From Shimia sp. CNT1-13L.2 (GTDB lineage Bacteria; Pseudomonadota; Alphaproteobacteria; Rhodobacterales; Rhodobacteraceae): 64,000 nucleotides of DNA. Below the pieces are notes generated by a model, which saw only the letters and a list, made by a program, of their open reading frames with translations, was not told the origin of the DNA and ran no database searches. Location: NCBI RefSeq assembly GCF_024331145.1, contig NZ_JANDJO010000003.1, positions 496,001 through 560,000 on the forward strand. Reading direction: 5' to 3'. Numbering within the stretch: the first letter of the stretch is position 1; every line of letters starts with the position of its first letter. Positions 47,642 to 56,904 of the stretch are shown piece after piece. A program made the position numbers and the translations under genes.

Positions 47642-50209
47642 ATGATCATCAGGTTTAACTTTTTTACACCGTGGACCTACAACTTCATGGACGCGGCCTT
47701 TACCGCAGATCCGATTAACCCCGGTGCCCCGCTCGAAGGCATATTCTCCCCCACTATTCCGGGCTTTAGCTATATCTGGTCGCACGCTTTCACGTCTTTT
47801 GTAACCGTGTTTACCGGGGGCGGGCTTTTTATGGACGGGCCTTCCGAAATTGGAGGCATCAACCCGGACTCGGGCACGATCAATACCATCGATTTTTTCG
47901 ACGCGTTCGGCGCAACCCATGTGCAGATCACCAACGCCTTTATCGATGCAGGTACCTTCGAAACCGGGTTGACGCAGGAATATACCGTTGGCGACTCCGG
48001 CCATTTGAACTTCGTGTTTGGATCAGAGCCTCTGACGGTCGACTTCGCTCCGGTCTTTGCACCCGTCAATGTGGCTCTTCTCCCCGACTATATCCGCAAC
48101 AACATTGATACGATCTTCGGTGGCTCAGGAGCGGATATACTCGATTTCAGCCAGTTCTCTTCGATATCTCCGATCACCGCGTGGGGGAGAGCGGGGAACG
48201 ATGCTATCATAGGACGCGAAGGCAACGACCTGTTCTATGGTGGAATTGGCAACGACACGCTTATCGGCGGCAATGGCAATGACACCCTTATCGGAGGTAC
48301 GGAAAACGACAGCATTTCCGGCGGCCACGGTGACGACTCCATTGAAGGGGGAGACGGAAACGACAGCCTTGACGGTGGGTGGGGCAACGACACGATCAAG
48401 GGTGGGGCTGGCAACGACACCATCCACGGTGGTCTTGGTGGCGGACCTTTCACAGGTGTGCTCGATGGCGGTTCCGGTGACGATTTCATCCAGTCCGGTT
48501 TTGGCGTCACCAACATGACCGGCGGCACTGGAAAAGATACCTTTGCCGCGCAACATGGCGAATTTGATGGCAGCGCGATCCTCGACTACGAAATCGGTGA
48601 ACGCATTCTGTTCCTTGATGGTGGCAGTGTCACCAAGTGGAACAACTGGGCCACGATCACCGAACAGGGCACCGGCCACTATTCGAACTCGACCGCGCCG
48701 CTTGGTATCACGTCCACCAATATCGGTGGCAATCTCCACGTCACTGTAACCATGCAGATGGACCGGACCAGCGCCGGAAACATCTTCTCGGACACCTTCG
48801 TTCTCATGGGATACGGCGCGACACCGGGGTCGGTTGTGGCCATCATGGACCTGCCAACCTCGTTCCATAGCAACGCAAACATCGACACCGAACTGTTCTT
48901 CGCACCGGCGGCGGGCCTGCTGACGGCAACGGCGGGCAATGACACCATCCTTGGCACCAACGCGGCCGAGGCTCTGAACGGCGGCGCCGGAGAAGACGCG
49001 ATGCACGGCCTGCGCGGTAACGACACCCTTGATGGCGGTGACAACAACGACCGCATTGTCGGTGGACGTGGTCGTGACCTGCTGATCGGTGGTAATGGCA
49101 ACGATTACCTGTTCGGGTCCTCTGGCGATGACAGGTTGCAGGGCGATGCAGGCAACGATCTTCTGTTTGGCGGTGACGGGCGCGACAAGATTTTTGGGGG
49201 TGCCTCCAACGACACGATCTCTGGCAACAATGACAATGATACGATCAATGGCAATGACGGGGATGATGTCCTTTACGGTGGTGCGGGATCGGATATCCTG
49301 CGCGGTGGCACCGGCCATGACCAGATGCACGCCGGCCACTTTGCCTTTAGCCAACACGACGCCGGAACGACGAACCAGCTCTTTGGTCAGGACGGAAACG
49401 ATATGCTCTATGGCGCCGACGGTCAGGATCTCCTGAGCGGCGGTAACCACAACGACATCCTTTGGGGCGGCAATGCTGACGACACGGTTCTTGGTGGCGA
49501 CGGCAATGACTCGGCCGACGGAGCAGAGGGCAATGACTCGGTCGACGGAGGCATCGGAAATGACACCGTTGTCGGCTGGCGTGGTGACGACACTTTGCTT
49601 GGCGGCAAGGGCAAAGACAGCCTGCGCGGCGACGATGGTGTTGATCTTCTCGATGGTGGAGACGGTGCCGACACCCTGCACGGCGGAAACAACTCTGACA
49701 CGCTGAACGGCGGTGTGGGAAGTGACTCGCTTCTTGGTGACGACGGCCAGGATGTCTTGAACGGTGGCTCCTTCGGCGACATTGCCCGCGGTGGTCGCGG
49801 GCGTGACCTCGTGAACGGAGACGCCGGCAATGACCGTCTTTTCGGTGACAAGGGCGATGACACGCTGAACGGTGGTCTCGGCAACGACAAACTCGCCGGC
49901 GGATCGGGCAACGACACTCTCGACGGTGGCGCTGGCAATGACACCCTGAACGGCAGCGTGGGCAGCGACACCTTCATGTTCGGGGCCGGAAACGATGTTG
50001 TGACCCGCTTTGTCAACGACGTCGACACGCTGTTGCTTGACGAAAGCGCGCTCTGGGGCGGTGGTCTGACCATCGCGCAGGTGTTGACCATCTACGGGGA
50101 CGACAGCAGCGGCACCCACATCGACTTTGACTTTGGCGGTGGCAACACACTTCGCCTGAATGGCATCACGGCTCTGGGTGATCTGATCGACGATCTGGCG
50201 TTCTTCTAA
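47642..50209 (+). CDS. RTX protein, second of the pair
   Basis: 855 aa from ATG 47642, with GGGGGA 4-5 bases upstream. The first 150 residues are unique (FFTPWTYNFMDAAFTADP...) with no recognised domain. Two blocks of GGxGxDxLx repeats (about residues 160-290 and 430-770) are separated by a beta-rich stretch around residues 300-420 that lacks repeats. The last 80 residues contain ALWGGGLTIAQVLTIYGDD and DFDFGGGNTLRLNGI, clearly related to the C-terminus of the preceding gene, so both probably use the same type I exporter, which is not in the window. Confidence 0.88.
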   Translation: MIIRFNFFTPWTYNFMDAAFTADPINPGAPLEGIFSPTIPGFSYIWSHAFTSFVTVFTGGGLFMDGPSEIGGINPDSGTINTIDFFDAFGATHVQITNAFIDAGTFETGLTQEYTVGDSGHLNFVFGSEPLTVDFAPVFAPVNVALLPDYIRNNIDTIFGGSGADILDFSQFSSISPITAWGRAGNDAIIGREGNDLFYGGIGNDTLIGGNGNDTLIGGTENDSISGGHGDDSIEGGDGNDSLDGGWGNDTIKGGAGNDTIHGGLGGGPFTGVLDGGSGDDFIQSGFGVTNMTGGTGKDTFAAQHGEFDGSAILDYEIGERILFLDGGSVTKWNNWATITEQGTGHYSNSTAPLGITSTNIGGNLHVTVTMQMDRTSAGNIFSDTFVLMGYGATPGSVVAIMDLPTSFHSNANIDTELFFAPAAGLLTATAGNDTILGTNAAEALNGGAGEDAMHGLRGNDTLDGGDNNDRIVGGRGRDLLIGGNGNDYLFGSSGDDRLQGDAGNDLLFGGDGRDKIFGGASNDTISGNNDNDTINGNDGDDVLYGGAGSDILRGGTGHDQMHAGHFAFSQHDAGTTNQLFGQDGNDMLYGADGQDLLSGGNHNDILWGGNADDTVLGGDGNDSADGAEGNDSVDGGIGNDTVVGWRGDDTLLGGKGKDSLRGDDGVDLLDGGDGADTLHGGNNSDTLNGGVGSDSLLGDDGQDVLNGGSFGDIARGGRGRDLVNGDAGNDRLFGDKGDDTLNGGLGNDKLAGGSGNDTLDGGAGNDTLNGSVGSDTFMFGAGNDVVTRFVNDVDTLLLDESALWGGGLTIAQVLTIYGDDSSGTHIDFDFGGGNTLRLNGITALGDLIDDLAFF

Positions 50210-50236
50210 GGCGATTTCCAATCCGGAAAACATCAG

Positions 50237-50266
50237 GGCGGCCCCGCATTCGGGCCGCCTTTTTTG
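50237..50266 (+). terminator. Rho-independent terminator after the second RTX gene
   Basis: GGCGGCCC / GGGCCGCC stem with loop CGCATTC (starting at the extra C) and TTTTTTT tail, 27 bases after the stop at 50209. Confidence 0.85.
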
Positions 50267-50346
50267 CTGCAATGCGGCGGGTTTGGTGGCTTGTCCGACT
50301 CATCAAGATGCGCTCACGTGGCCGGAACACAACTGCGGACACCACC

Positions 50347-51702
50347 ATGCCACTTCCCTTCGATCACTTCGCCGCCAGCCTGACCTACGACGACCTGCCC
50401 GAAGAGGTGCTCGCCATCCTGCGGCGCAGCTTCCTGGATACCATGGGCGTTGCCGCCGTCGGCAGCACGACCCCCATGTCCGCCATCGCCCGCAAAGGCG
50501 CGCTTGCGCTGTTCGGGGCGGGCACGGCAGGCTCAGCCCAAATGCTGATGGACGGGCGCGAGGCCAGCCCTGCAGGCGCAGCCATGGCCGGGGCCTTCAC
50601 CGTCGACAGCATCGACGCCCATGACGGCACCACGCCCTGCAAGGGCCACGCGGGCTCGGCGATCTTTCCGGCCACGATCGCCATGGCGCAGGCCGAAGCC
50701 TCGCAGGGCAGGGCGCTGACCGGCCGCCGCTTTGCCGAAATCCTCGCCGTTGCCTATGAAGTCAGCTACCGCGCGGGCCTTGTCCAGCACGCCACCTGCG
50801 CCGACTACCACACTTCCGGCGCCTGGACCGCTGTCGGCGTGGCGGCGGCGGGGGCGCGCATGCTGTGCGGCAATGATCCCGAAATCATCCGTCACGCCGC
50901 CGGGATCGGTGAATACCACGGCCCGCGCAGCCAGATGATGCGCTGTATCGATTTTCCCACCAACGTCCGCGATGGAGTGGGGTGGGGCGCGCCGTCCGGT
51001 GTCACCGCCGCCTATCTCGCTGCCGACGGCTTTACCGGCGCGCCTGCGCTGACCTGTGAAGGGCCGGGGTCAGAGCCGTTCTGGGAAGACCTCGGGCAGG
51101 GTTGGCGCGTGGTGGATCACACCCACTACAAGGCCTATCCCTGCTGCCGCTGGTCGCACCCGTCGGTCGACGCCGTGCATGACCTGATGCAGGAGCACGC
51201 CCTCAGCCATGACATGATCGACAGCATCGAGATCAAGACTTTTCACTATGCCACGCGTCTTGCCGGACATGAGCCGATGACGCAGGATGAATTCGCTTAT
51301 TCCATCGCTTTTCCGGTCGCGGCCATGGCGGTGCGTGGGCAGATCGGTGTAAACGAGTTGAGCGAGCAGTCCTTGTCCGATCCGGACATTTTGAGGCTAT
51401 CAAGGACAGCAAAACTGATCGATGATGATCATTTTACAACAATTAGCACGGAAAAGCGGTGGGCTCAGGTCACGCTTGTCCTGAAGTCCGGTCAGCGTAT
51501 CGAAGACGCCCCGCGCACGCCGAGAGGGGACGCAGACATGCCCCTAAGCGACAGCGAGATCATCACCAAGTACCACCGGCTCGCCGATCCGGTACTTGGC
51601 AACGACCGCGCGTCCAAGATTGCAGCCCTCAGCGGACGGTTCGACAGCCTCGATGCCGACGAGCTGACCTACCTGATGACGCTCTGCACCAACCCCACAT
51701 AA
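50347..51702 (+). CDS. MmgE/PrpD-family protein
   Basis: 451 aa from the ATG giving MPLPFDHFAA; ATGs at 50308 and further upstream are less likely because the leader overlaps the terminator zone. The family includes 2-methylcitrate dehydratase and cis-aconitate decarboxylase. Landmarks: RRSFLDTMGVAAVGS, the DAHDGTTPCKGHAGSA block, VAYEVSYRAGL, and KAYPCCRWSHPSVDAV. There is no prpB or prpC nearby, so 2-methylcitrate metabolism is not indicated and the substrate is open. It follows the RTX terminator and precedes the cytochrome operon by 112 bases. Confidence 0.88.
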   Translation: MPLPFDHFAASLTYDDLPEEVLAILRRSFLDTMGVAAVGSTTPMSAIARKGALALFGAGTAGSAQMLMDGREASPAGAAMAGAFTVDSIDAHDGTTPCKGHAGSAIFPATIAMAQAEASQGRALTGRRFAEILAVAYEVSYRAGLVQHATCADYHTSGAWTAVGVAAAGARMLCGNDPEIIRHAAGIGEYHGPRSQMMRCIDFPTNVRDGVGWGAPSGVTAAYLAADGFTGAPALTCEGPGSEPFWEDLGQGWRVVDHTHYKAYPCCRWSHPSVDAVHDLMQEHALSHDMIDSIEIKTFHYATRLAGHEPMTQDEFAYSIAFPVAAMAVRGQIGVNELSEQSLSDPDILRLSRTAKLIDDDHFTTISTEKRWAQVTLVLKSGQRIEDAPRTPRGDADMPLSDSEIITKYHRLADPVLGNDRASKIAALSGRFDSLDADELTYLMTLCTNPT

Positions 51703-51814
51703 GTATTCCAAACACGATATATCTACAGATTGATATATATCAAAGATACATCCTTGATGCGCGTTTTAACAATGAGACGCGCGCATACCCAGCTATATGC
51801 AAGGGAGGATCAAG

Positions 51815-53425
51815 ATGTATCTCAAACGGGCCGTATTGGGCCTTGGGCTGGCCGTGGGAGTGGCCGGTCTTGCCCTGGCCAATGAACCGGCGATTAGCTC
51901 ATCCACCGCCGACCACTCGAAATTTCCCAGCCTGCAAAAGGACTTCACCTCTGGCCCCGAGGTGACCGAGGCCTGCCTTGAGTGCCACACCGAGGCGGAT
52001 GACCAGTTCATGCACTCGATCCACTTCCGCTGGGACTACGAACACCCTGAAACCGGCCAGCGTCTTGGCAAGAAGAACGTGATCAACGCCTTCTGCGGTT
52101 CGGTCGCAGGCAACGAACCGCGCTGTACCTCCTGTCACGCGGGCTATGGCTGGGAGGACATGTCGCAAGAGCCACCCAAAGACGCCAACGCCAAGGATTG
52201 CCTTGTCTGCCATGACAAATCGGACCAATACACCAAGCTGGCGACCGGGGCAGGGCACCCGCCGATGGAGGCCAAGGGCAAAACCATCACCGGCGCCAAG
52301 GCCTGGGCCGTTGATCTCAAGAAGGCCGCGATGAGCGTCGGCATGCCCGACCGGGACAATTGCGGCAATTGCCACTTTTACGGCGGCGGCGGAGACAACG
52401 TGAAACACGGTGATCTCTCGTCCGTGCTGTATGATCCGCCACGCGAAGTCGACGTGCACATGTCCAAGGACGGCGAGAACATGGTCTGTTCCGATTGCCA
52501 CGTCAGCGACCGCCACCAATGGGCCGGTTCGCGCTACAACGTGACCGCCTCCGATCCACACGGCACCGGAAAACCGGGCGAGGCCCGCAGTGCCGCAACC
52601 TGTCAGTCCTGCCATGACAACGATCCGCACCCGGCGAACATCAAGGGCCTCAAGCTGAACGATCACACCGACAAGCTGGCCTGTCAGACCTGTCACATCC
52701 CGGAATACGCCCGTGGCGGCGTGCCAACCAAATCCTTCTGGGATTGGTCGACAGCGGGAAAGCTGAACGAGGACGGCTCGATCATCAAGGAAGACAACTA
52801 TGTCTCCTCGAGTGGCAAGCACATGCACACCTACATGTCGACCAAGGGCCATTTCGACTATGCCGAAGATGCCACCCCGCACTATGCGTGGTTTGACGGT
52901 CAGGTCGAGTATTCGACCATCGACCGCAAGATCGACCCGACACAGGTTGTCGACGTGAACCAGATCAAGGGGGATCCCACGGACGGCACCTCTCGCATCT
53001 GGCCTTTCAAACGGATGGAAGGGCGGCAGGCCTATGACAGCGTCAACAACACGCTGGTCTATACCCATGTCTGGGGGCCAAAGACCGATACCGCCTTCTG
53101 GACCAATTTCGATTGGCCCAAGGCGATTGAGGCAGGCATGAAGGCCGCCAATCAACCGTACTCGGGGCAATACGGGTTCGTGGATACCTACATGTACTGG
53201 CCGATCACCCACATGGTGGCCCCGGCGGATCAGGCGGTGGACTGTGTTGAATGCCATGCCGAAGACGGGCGTCTTGCCAATGTGGCCGGTGTTTTCATGC
53301 CCGGCACCAACACAAACAGCCTTGTCGGGTTGCTTGGCAAGGCCTTGATCCTGCTCACACTTCTTGGCGTTCTTGGTCACGCGGCCCTGCGCCTCTTTAG
53401 CCGTAACGGAGGCAGCCATGAATAA
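51815..53425 (+). CDS. Octaheme c-type cytochrome of the tetrathionate reductase (OTR) family
   Basis: 536 aa from ATG 51815 (GGGAGG upstream). Residues 1-23 are a signal peptide. Eight CxxCH heme motifs at about 54, 104, 129, 183, 225, 263, 290 and 477. The NEPRCTSCHAGYGW stretch at heme 2 resembles the active-site region of Shewanella OTR. A single membrane helix at about 502-524 anchors it, with the hemes in the periplasm. OTR homologues can reduce tetrathionate, nitrite or hydroxylamine in vitro; the physiological substrate here is not determined. It overlaps the cytochrome b gene by 8 bases. Confidence 0.9.
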   Translation: MYLKRAVLGLGLAVGVAGLALANEPAISSSTADHSKFPSLQKDFTSGPEVTEACLECHTEADDQFMHSIHFRWDYEHPETGQRLGKKNVINAFCGSVAGNEPRCTSCHAGYGWEDMSQEPPKDANAKDCLVCHDKSDQYTKLATGAGHPPMEAKGKTITGAKAWAVDLKKAAMSVGMPDRDNCGNCHFYGGGGDNVKHGDLSSVLYDPPREVDVHMSKDGENMVCSDCHVSDRHQWAGSRYNVTASDPHGTGKPGEARSAATCQSCHDNDPHPANIKGLKLNDHTDKLACQTCHIPEYARGGVPTKSFWDWSTAGKLNEDGSIIKEDNYVSSSGKHMHTYMSTKGHFDYAEDATPHYAWFDGQVEYSTIDRKIDPTQVVDVNQIKGDPTDGTSRIWPFKRMEGRQAYDSVNNTLVYTHVWGPKTDTAFWTNFDWPKAIEAGMKAANQPYSGQYGFVDTYMYWPITHMVAPADQAVDCVECHAEDGRLANVAGVFMPGTNTNSLVGLLGKALILLTLLGVLGHAALRLFSRNGGSHE

Positions 53426-54080
53426 ACGTATCGTCAAGGTTTACCCGTTCTTCGAACGCTTCTGGCACTGGGCACAGGTGCTCCTGATCCTGGCCCTCAT
53501 GGTGACCGGCATGGGGTTGAATGGCGTCCACGGCCTGATCCCCTTCGGTCCAGCCGTCATGTTGCACACGCTGGCCGCGCTGGTTTTGTTGGCGCTCTGG
53601 ATCTTTGCGACCTTCTGGCTGTTCACCACCGGCGCATGGCGTCAGTTCATCCCCAAGATCGAAGGCATGCTGTCGGTGGCGCGCTTCTATGCCTACGGCG
53701 TTTTCAAAGGTGAGGAGCACCCTTACGAAAAGATCTTCTGGCGCAAGCACAACCCGCTTCAGGCCGCGACCTACTTTGTGCTCAAGTGGTTCATTTTCCC
53801 GGCGATCTGGGTCACGGGTCTCCTCTACCTGACCTACAACTTCTGGGCCGATGGCAACTCAATCGTCGCGATCACCCTGATTGCCAACCTGCATCTCCTG
53901 TCGGCCTATGTGATCGGGGCGTTCATCATCGTGCATATCTACCTGCTGACGGTGGGGCATGGCTTCCGAAGCCACGTACAGCCGATGATCACCGGCTATG
54001 ACGAGATCGACCTGACGCCTGAGCAGGAAGCCTATCTTGAAACCAACGAGCCAAACCGCCTGAAACCCTTGCAAGGCTAG
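53418..54080 (+). CDS. Membrane cytochrome b (b561/Ni-Fe-hydrogenase-type) partner of the octaheme protein
   Basis: 220 aa with four or more membrane helices and histidines placed for heme b binding: FERFWHWAQVLLIL (His17), MLHTLAALVLL (about His50), and in the last helices NLHLLSAYVIG and IVHIYLLTVGHG. This is the pattern of diheme cytochrome b subunits that pass electrons between quinone and periplasmic oxidoreductases. GGAGG precedes the ATG, which lies within the end of the octaheme gene, so the two are co-translated. Together they would couple the quinone pool to the octaheme enzyme; the direction of flow is not known. Confidence 0.88.
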   Translation: MNKRIVKVYPFFERFWHWAQVLLILALMVTGMGLNGVHGLIPFGPAVMLHTLAALVLLALWIFATFWLFTTGAWRQFIPKIEGMLSVARFYAYGVFKGEEHPYEKIFWRKHNPLQAATYFVLKWFIFPAIWVTGLLYLTYNFWADGNSIVAITLIANLHLLSAYVIGAFIIVHIYLLTVGHGFRSHVQPMITGYDEIDLTPEQEAYLETNEPNRLKPLQG

Positions 54081-54129
54081 GGCAGGGACTGCAAAGGCCG
54101 TTTCCATCCTACCCTTGGGCCTTTGCCAG

Positions 54130-54155
54130 AAAAGGCGCTCTCACGGGCGCCTTTT
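54130..54155 (+). terminator. Rho-independent terminator after the cytochrome operon
   Basis: AAAAGGCGC / GCGCCTTTT with loop TCTCACGG, 50 bases after the cytochrome b stop. T-run short but adequate. Confidence 0.75.
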
Positions 54156-54228
54156 CATTTGTTCAGGCAACGCGCGCGAGGGGCGTTGACAGGGCGCATT
54201 CCGTTAAATCTGTGAGTTCACCTCTGCA

Positions 54229-54250
54229 ATACCGACGTGATACCGACGCA
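54229..54250. repeat. Two ACCGAC repeats at 11-bp spacing
   Basis: ACCGAC at 54231 and 54242, each preceded by AT (unit ATACCGACGTG / ATACCGACGCA). This is the reverse complement of the GTCGGT unit repeated four times at 6437-6475; the 17-mer GTCGGTATCACGTCGGT is shared exactly between the two loci. It sits between the 3' ends of the cytochrome operon and the minus-strand DUF882 gene, so it is not obviously a promoter element here. Confidence 0.5.
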
Positions 54251-54323
54251 ATACACATGTCTGATTTTGCAGAAATTCCGGTTAACCTTCACAGCCGAAG
54301 CCCGCAATCCCGACTTCCGAGCA

Positions 54324-54359
54324 TAAGAAAAGCCGGCCCCGAATACTGGAAACCGGCTT
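54324..54359 (-). terminator. Terminator of the DUF882 gene
   Basis: On the minus strand AAGCCGG...CCGGCTT followed by TTCTTATG; stem arms at 54353-54359 and 54330-54336, loop of 16 bases. It lies 25 bases after the stop of the minus-strand gene at 54384. Confidence 0.65.
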
Positions 54360-54383
54360 GGAAAGCGTGATTTTCGAAAGACG

Positions 54384-54953
54384 TTAACGGCCCCAGGTGC
54401 GGACAGGACCACAATCCATATGCACGAAGTTCGACCCCGAGTAGCGGCCCACGCCACCGGCACGACAGGCGCTTGCGGCGCGTGCCATCTGGCTCACCGA
54501 ACGTGACCCCAGACGCAGGTCTGCCGCCTGACCCTTCATGTGCAGCGAATTCTTGGCCACACCGCGCGACCGGCTGCGCAGCATCGCGTTGGTCTGCGGG
54601 CTGCGGTAGCCCGACAGCAGCATATAGGGTTCGTTCACATCCATCATGTTGTGCGCGGCGGCCATGATGTCGATGGTACGCAGGTCCATGGTCTTGACGC
54701 CATTGGTGCGCCAGTCGCGCATGAACTTGTTGATTTCTTTCACGGATTCTTTGATGTACTCGCCTTCGATCCAGTAGATCGTATCGAGGCGCTCGCCGGT
54801 GCGGCCCGAGTACATACGGATGCGACGGATATCGCCAGCGCCCTTGAGGAAACCCGCTGCATTGGAGAAGGTTGGTGCGGCTACGAGTGTGGTTGCCGCA
54901 AATGCGCGCAGCAAGCCGCGCCGCGTAAAGCTCACAGAACTGTTATCGTTCAT
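54384..54953 (-). CDS. DUF882 (YcbK-like) Tat-exported protein
   Basis: 189 aa starting MNDNSSVSF. A twin-arginine signal (FTRRGLLRAFAATTLVAAP) targets it to the periplasm folded. The body matches DUF882/peptidase M15-like: LLSGYRSPQTNAMLR, KNSLHMKGQAADLRL and the ending SNFVHMDCGPVRTW keep the histidine/aspartate metal ligands of murein endopeptidases. It probably acts on peptidoglycan. It is divergent from the L,D-transpeptidase gene, an association also seen in E. coli (ycbB-ycbK). The frame extends upstream to 55067, but the chosen ATG directly precedes the Tat signal. Confidence 0.88.
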   Translation of the reverse strand: MNDNSSVSFTRRGLLRAFAATTLVAAPTFSNAAGFLKGAGDIRRIRMYSGRTGERLDTIYWIEGEYIKESVKEINKFMRDWRTNGVKTMDLRTIDIMAAAHNMMDVNEPYMLLSGYRSPQTNAMLRSRSRGVAKNSLHMKGQAADLRLGSRSVSQMARAASACRAGGVGRYSGSNFVHMDCGPVRTWGR

Positions 54954-55265
54954 CGTTTCTAGCGCCTGTCCCGTCGCTACCTTTTTGATATCGCCACGAT
55001 TTTTCGTGGTCGCGTTGTATCCATCCCCAGATGCGCACCTTATGCCACAAAGCGAATCCCTGACCAAGTGTTCATTTCCGGCATGCGCGGAATGTGGAAT
55101 AATTTAGGCGGAAATCTGCTGAAACTTCGTAAATTTCGCAGATGTGGCGTAGAAGTCGCGCATTTTCCCCTTGAGCCGCAGCATTACCAATTGTGAATGG
55201 ACACACCCCGTTTTTTTCGGGACAACCATAGAAACGCATCGGTTTATTTGCGCGAGGAAGACCAT
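54954..55265. promoter_or_regulatory. Divergent promoter region, DUF882 gene / L,D-transpeptidase
   Basis: 312 bases with no gene. It should contain both promoters. A small hairpin, CCACGA-TTTT-TCGTGG, lies in the DUF882 leader near 54996-55011. A GAGGAA ribosome-binding site marks the right end before the ATG at 55266. No recognised operator. Confidence 0.4.
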
Positions 55266-56879
55266 ATGTTGCTGTCATTTCATTCACTGCGTCGACATTT
55301 TGTGATTGCCGGTTTTGTGCTGGCAGCGCACGGGGGACTGCTTGCGACCCCTGCGCAGGCTGAACTGACCGCTTTCAAACAGGCGGTTGCCGAAACCGCT
55401 GCGCGTGATGCCGACATTGCCAAGTTCTACCGCGAAAACGGTTACCGCCCGATCTGGACCGGCACCGACGCCGATGATCTGGAGCGCCGCCTCGCCCTGT
55501 TGCAGGCGCTTGAGAACGCGGATGAACACGGTCTTCCCACGGCACGCTATGATTTCAACGCACTTTATCAGCAACTGTCTGAGGCCAAGACACCACGCGA
55601 CCTTGGCAAGCTCGAAGTGGCCCTTGCCAAGGCGTATCTCGGATATGCCCGCGACGTTCAGACCGGCATGTTCGTGCCCTCTAAGCTCGACGAGGGCATT
55701 GTCCGCAAGGCGCCGGTGCGCGATCGCGGCCTCTACCTGTCGGAACTCCTGATCTCTGATCCGACCGACTACATCCGCGCGTTGCCGCCAACCACGCCGG
55801 AATACAATCGCCTGATGAAGGAAAAGCTGCGCCTCGAACGTGAGGCCGCCCGTGGCGGCTGGGGGCCCAAGGTCAAAGCCAAGAAACTTGAACCCGGTGA
55901 CAAGGGCAACGCGGTTGTCGCTCTGCGCAACCGTCTTATCGCGCTCGGATACCTTCAGCGCAGCGCCGCAGGCACCTTCAATTCCGAAATGGAAAAAGCC
56001 GTTCAAGCCTTCCAGATCGACCACGGGCTTGAATCCGACGGCGTCGCCGGCGCCTCGACCATTGCCGAGGTGAACCGTACGCCGGTCGAGCGCTTGAAAT
56101 CTGTCATTGTCGCGATGGAACGTGAACGCTGGCTGAACAAGCCGCGCGGTGAACGGCATGTCATGGTCAACCTGACCGACTTCAAGGCCAAGATCATTGA
56201 CGACGGCAAGGTCACTTTTGAAACCCGTTCGGTTGTCGGCAAGAACCAGCATGACCGTCGCAGCCCCGAATTCTCGGACGTGATGGAGCACATGGTCATC
56301 AACCCGACGTGGAATGTTCCGCGTTCGATTGCGACCAAGGAATATCTTCCGATGCTGAAGAAGAACCCGAACGCAGTCAGCTATCTCAAGCTGATTGACT
56401 CGCGGGGGAAAGTGGTCAACCGCGGGGCCGTGGACTTCACGCAGTTCAGCGCCAACACCTTTCCCTTCGACATCAAGCAGCCGCCCAGCAAAAGCAACGC
56501 ACTTGGCCTTGTGAAGTTCATGTTCCCGAACCGTCACAACATCTATCTGCACGACACCCCGGCCAAAAGCCTGTTTGCCCGAGAGGTGCGCGCCTTCAGC
56601 CATGGCTGCATTCGCCTGCACCAGCCGTTCGATTTCGCCTATGCGCTTCTGGCGGTACAGCAGGACAATCCCAAGCCGTACTTCCACAAGATCCTGAAAA
56701 CCGGACGTGAGACGCAGGTCGATCTGAAGAAACACGTTCCGGTCCACATCATCTACCGAACCGCCTTTACCAACGCCAAAGGCCCGGTCCAGTATCGTCG
56801 CGACGTCTATGGACGTGACGCCAAGATCTGGCAGGCGATGGCCAATGAAGGGGTGGTCTTGCGGACGGTTCAGGGCTAA
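55266..56879 (+). CDS. L,D-transpeptidase, YcbB-like, with peptidoglycan-binding domain
   Basis: 537 aa from ATG 55266; the frame beginning at 55197 adds non-coding leader. Residues 1-35 are a signal peptide ending ATPAQA. Then an N-terminal scaffold region, a PG_binding_1 domain ([23 protein letters not shown] to ASTIAEVN, about residues 213-272), and the YkuD catalytic domain with the SHGCIRL motif and nucleophile Cys448. Makes 3-3 crosslinks in peptidoglycan. Divergent from the DUF882 gene and followed by lpxD after 25 bases, so an envelope cluster. Confidence 0.93.
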   Translation: MLLSFHSLRRHFVIAGFVLAAHGGLLATPAQAELTAFKQAVAETAARDADIAKFYRENGYRPIWTGTDADDLERRLALLQALENADEHGLPTARYDFNALYQQLSEAKTPRDLGKLEVALAKAYLGYARDVQTGMFVPSKLDEGIVRKAPVRDRGLYLSELLISDPTDYIRALPPTTPEYNRLMKEKLRLEREAARGGWGPKVKAKKLEPGDKGNAVVALRNRLIALGYLQRSAAGTFNSEMEKAVQAFQIDHGLESDGVAGASTIAEVNRTPVERLKSVIVAMERERWLNKPRGERHVMVNLTDFKAKIIDDGKVTFETRSVVGKNQHDRRSPEFSDVMEHMVINPTWNVPRSIATKEYLPMLKKNPNAVSYLKLIDSRGKVVNRGAVDFTQFSANTFPFDIKQPPSKSNALGLVKFMFPNRHNIYLHDTPAKSLFAREVRAFSHGCIRLHQPFDFAYALLAVQQDNPKPYFHKILKTGRETQVDLKKHVPVHIIYRTAFTNAKGPVQYRRDVYGRDAKIWQAMANEGVVLRTVQG

Positions 56880-56904
56880 AACCCTCGCAAATTGCGAGGA
56901 ATTC

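Noticed and set aside
48125-50272. A 715-codon minus-strand frame opposite the second RTX gene
   Set aside because: Mirror of the GGxGxD repeats; the apparent Val/Ala-rich periodicity comes from the coding repeat on the plus strand.
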